Positions 16,701 to 17,365 of a stretch of DNA of 17,365 bases are shown here, piece by piece. The stretch is taken from contig DHSO01000014.1 of the NCBI GenBank assembly GCA_002410505.1, positions 1-17,365 of the forward strand. The letters run 5' to 3'. This DNA is from Cloacimonetes bacterium UBA5284. GTDB lineage: Bacteria; Cloacimonadota; Cloacimonadia; Cloacimonadales; Cloacimonadaceae. The position numbers and the translations under genes were made by a program. The notes under the pieces are model-generated. The model saw only the letters and a list, made by a program, of their open reading frames with translations. It did no database searches and was not told the DNA's origin. Within the stretch, counting starts at the first letter, position 1. Every line of letters starts with the position of its first letter.

Positions 16701-16795
16701 GTGGACAAGCTTGCCGAGATTAAGTCGATGCTGGCTCCGAAGGCCATTACGGTAAACAGCCCGAAGACTAGAAATGCAAATAGTTTCTTGTTCAT
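13766..16795 (-). CDS. Secreted multidomain beta-sandwich surface protein with FlgD-like C-terminal domain
   Basis: This is a 1009-residue exported protein with signal peptide 1-21 (LFAFLVFGLFTVMAFGA). The mature part is a chain of all-beta modules. It has an N-terminal Ser/Thr-rich domain (22-160), an Ig-like module with SYIYSDADSDLEDSSTYQW (about 165-265), and a beta module with NGITVSDLPAGLSVGTITRV (about 272-385). A fibronectin type III domain (about 388-480), a cadherin-like YTLSATDGSTTSYTVTVT module (about 481-570) and a second fibronectin III domain (about 574-665) follow. Next come two further beta regions, the second containing LPVVLSSFTATV...INWTTQSETGVQGFYVLR (about 807-910). The FlgD-like sorting or anchoring domain (about 920-1009, AYPNPFNPAITISFDI) comes last. 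Such proteins are secreted adhesins or enzyme-free scaffolds. No catalytic domain is evident. I chose ATG 16795 because GGAGGT lies 5 bases upstream, which removes seven residues from the longest frame. Confidence 0.9.
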   Translation of the reverse strand: MNKKLFAFLVFGLFTVMAFGASIDLISASLSTEDRSQEARAGDTITVTYSFIPTEFDEFEGLIQGASLGSANLNKIRIYWYAGDDGTGSSTTQDATTSTFIDQSVTNGVVNTKSLTFVLPEPPAGYDSFKVRTQIYGDDGMFNSVFSSIVYSSGDYGYIILDTNTAPTATVSLIDPPLVPRVGQTLTGSYIYSDADSDLEDSSTYQWMRSTDANPDGYYVTIVGATDLFYTITDDDLGRFIKLRVIPMAKTGVLEGEPAFSSATNQIMQGSSISIDPATNLLNESVTNDGSLDGEIIVNISNGQFNSTVNGITVSDLPAGLSVGTITRVSNTQIRFSISGQAIYHELNSSILNTSTLRVTIPADQMVGQTDPLTSPTGFMIDFANNPITNFARDSVGNNSVSLTWDAPEGLQSASKLAAFIIYRNNSLLTQVNYSAGKGAYNFNDTTAQNGTSYSYYIVADYNNTSVTEDPQSTNVGATPMAISAFAVLGVDGVIDHDAGTVDLLLPYDADPTGLVATFTVPAGISVKVGEVTQSSGVSSNDFSSPLSYTLSATDGSTTSYTVTVTLDEEPISAPVLLPSTTTTGTIRVNWNAVEDAAGYSLDLSTNNSFSSFVSGYENLAIDASASSYVLTGLAEDTDYFVRMRSKDADNEYSDYSLTQQVATDQAFDGSGSIEITDSNPASVNMGTLGDITPALTIDPASFAPGANNVVNVTVSLGSAPEGLSYLLDFDNQTIGVGTFTMSYAGLGYDPTDIGYRINGGALISLGSGGIDTSAQTFTVTINSMKKNDKGAYSLEMITNDESGDTLPVVLSSFTATVVSDSKVRINWTTQSETGVQGFYVLRCEANDLDLAEIVSPLVDATNTSTSTSYVFTDNSVPHPGEYYYWLQMQDIDGVATFTNSIKVAVAVIGGETPEVILVTALKNAYPNPFNPAITISFDIAEPGPVSLDIYNAKGQRVRTLVSETKESASYKVIWDGKDAGGRTVATGSYLVKMKAPGFNTIKKITLMK

Positions 16796-16800
16796 GATAT

Positions 16801-16806
16801 ACCTCC
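16801..16806 (-). promoter_or_regulatory. Ribosome binding site of the surface-protein gene
   Basis: On the minus strand GGAGGT lies 5 bases before ATG 16795. A further upstream in-frame ATG at 16816 would put this site inside the coding region and precede the signal peptide, so it is rejected as the start. Confidence 0.85.
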
Positions 16807-16890
16807 AAGAACACATATTTCAGTTTTTCAATTTAATTTTGTCTCCGCCTCATATCAGGCTGGAGAATAACACTCTATTTTATGGGTGCC

Positions 16891-16918
16891 ATTATGGCTG
16901 TTGCGATTTATAAGTCAA
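16891..16918 (-). promoter_or_regulatory. Sigma70-type promoter of the surface-protein gene
   Basis: Read on the minus strand, TTGACT (16918-16913) and CATAAT (16896-16891) are separated by 16 bp. Each matches the consensus at five of six positions. Transcription would start near 16884 and leave a leader of about 88 bases before ATG 16795. Confidence 0.6.
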
Positions 16919-16983
16919 GCAAAAAAGATGGTTTAGTCATTGTTTCCGAGAATGTTGAAATCCTTCCACTAAAGCGAAAAATC

Positions 16984-17009
16984 TATATTTTGCAATATTG
17001 CAAAATATA
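16984..17009. repeat. Perfect 26-bp palindrome, probable regulator binding site
   Basis: The half-site TATATTTTGCAAT (16984-16996) is followed directly by its exact inverse, ATTGCAAAATATA (16997-17009), with no spacer. The core is TTGCAATATTGCAA. It lies 66 bp upstream of the -35 of the surface-protein promoter and overlaps a plus-strand TATAAT at 17010-17015. A dimeric DNA-binding protein site is the simplest reading. A terminator is unlikely, since there is no GC-rich stem. Confidence 0.6.
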
Positions 17010-17291
17010 TATAATGGTTATGGCGGATAGTAAAACCAATAATAATGTGATATATAAAGGTTTATGGTCTTTCGCGCTATTTCGTTTGCTCAGTTCGGCA
17101 TAGCATATAACGAGCATTGTTTATATTTGTAAACAGGCTTTGTGGAAAAGATTCTACAGTCCTACAGCTTGTATAATGACAAAATCTGAGCGAGTTCTGC
17201 CTCTATTCAAAGCGAAACAACTGTTGCTTTTGCTATTTGAGATGCAGGATTTTCCCATGGATGAGCCCGGTGACTCTGTATAATATCCACT

Positions 17292-17318
17292 AAAAAAGCC
17301 CCGCTTAACGGCGGGGCT
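17292..17318 (-). terminator. Minus-strand intrinsic terminator for a gene beyond the right edge
   Basis: AGCCCCGC (17297-17304) and GCGGGGCT (17311-17318) form an 8-bp stem with a 6-base loop, and six A at 17292-17297 read as a T run on the minus strand. It ends a leftward transcript that enters from the right of the window. Nothing in the surface-protein gene needs it. Confidence 0.8.
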
Positions 17319-17365
17319 CATCCTGACTGAAAGAGTAGCTGTCTATTTTAAGTTTGTATCATATG

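Larger units (their letters stand above)
16796..17365. other. 570-bp non-coding right end of the window
   Basis: There is no convincing gene. The stretch holds the leader and promoter of the surface-protein gene, a 26-bp perfect palindrome at 16984-17009, TATAAT-like sequences at 17010, 17172 and 17279 without well-placed -35 partners, and a minus-strand terminator at 17292-17318. The minus-strand frames at 17319-17365 all reach stops, so any gene from the right ends at or beyond about 17345. Only its last codons could lie here. Confidence 0.55.

Noticed and set aside
16882..17103. 73-codon plus-strand open frame containing the palindrome
   Set aside because: It opposes the promoter region of the surface-protein gene and includes the palindrome and AT-rich DNA. 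There is no ribosome binding site and no protein-like composition.

Overview
The window looks like chromosome of a Gram-negative bacterium of the FCB group. Candidatus Cloacimonadota is my best guess. The basis is a large surface protein ending in an AYPNPFNP-type FlgD-like C-terminal domain, tripartite RND efflux genes, mid-GC sequence and dense operons. The lineage is an inference from protein style and was not tested by a search.

Layout. (1) Positions 95-2064, plus strand: an envelope-stress type operon. It encodes an ECF sigma factor with an unresolved 5' end, a zinc-finger anti-sigma membrane protein, a CnrX/ZraP-like membrane-anchored helical protein and a Spy/CpxP-like periplasmic protein. 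A strong intrinsic terminator follows at 2094-2127. (2) A PAP2 phosphatase with a signal peptide (2194-2976, plus) converges, with a 1-bp gap, on an asparagine-synthetase-like gene (2978-4669, minus) whose catalytic motifs are altered. (3) A 626-bp non-coding stretch (4670-5295) holds a cluster of short repeats and dyads and a promoter candidate. (4) Positions 5296-13704, plus strand: an operon-like run of a TolC-type channel, a lipoprotein adaptor, an RND pump, a small uncharacterised membrane protein and ComEC. It ends at a bidirectional terminator. (5) Positions 13766-16795, minus strand: a 1009-residue secreted multidomain beta-sandwich protein with a good sigma70-type promoter and ribosome binding site. 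(6) A 570-bp non-coding right end contains a perfect 26-bp palindrome and a minus-strand terminator belonging to a gene beyond the window.

How the parts may work together. The sigma/anti-sigma/periplasmic-sensor set recalls cnrYXH-type regulation of RND pumps, in which a periplasmic sensor releases an ECF sigma factor. Here the pump is HAE1-like rather than heavy-metal type, and it is separated from the regulators by two unrelated genes, so a link is only a hypothesis. TolC, adaptor and pump form one complete efflux apparatus. ComEC and the small membrane protein are probably co-transcribed with it because their reading frames are 10 bp apart or overlap.

I found no rRNA, tRNA, CRISPR array, insertion sequence or phage gene. 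I do not see clear evidence of a wholly new system. The points most worth a second look are the apparent frame break at the 5' end of the sigma gene, the altered asparagine-synthetase-like enzyme, the repeat cluster before the efflux operon, the 26-bp palindrome, and the small membrane protein that may be a distant Mpv17/PMP22 relative.
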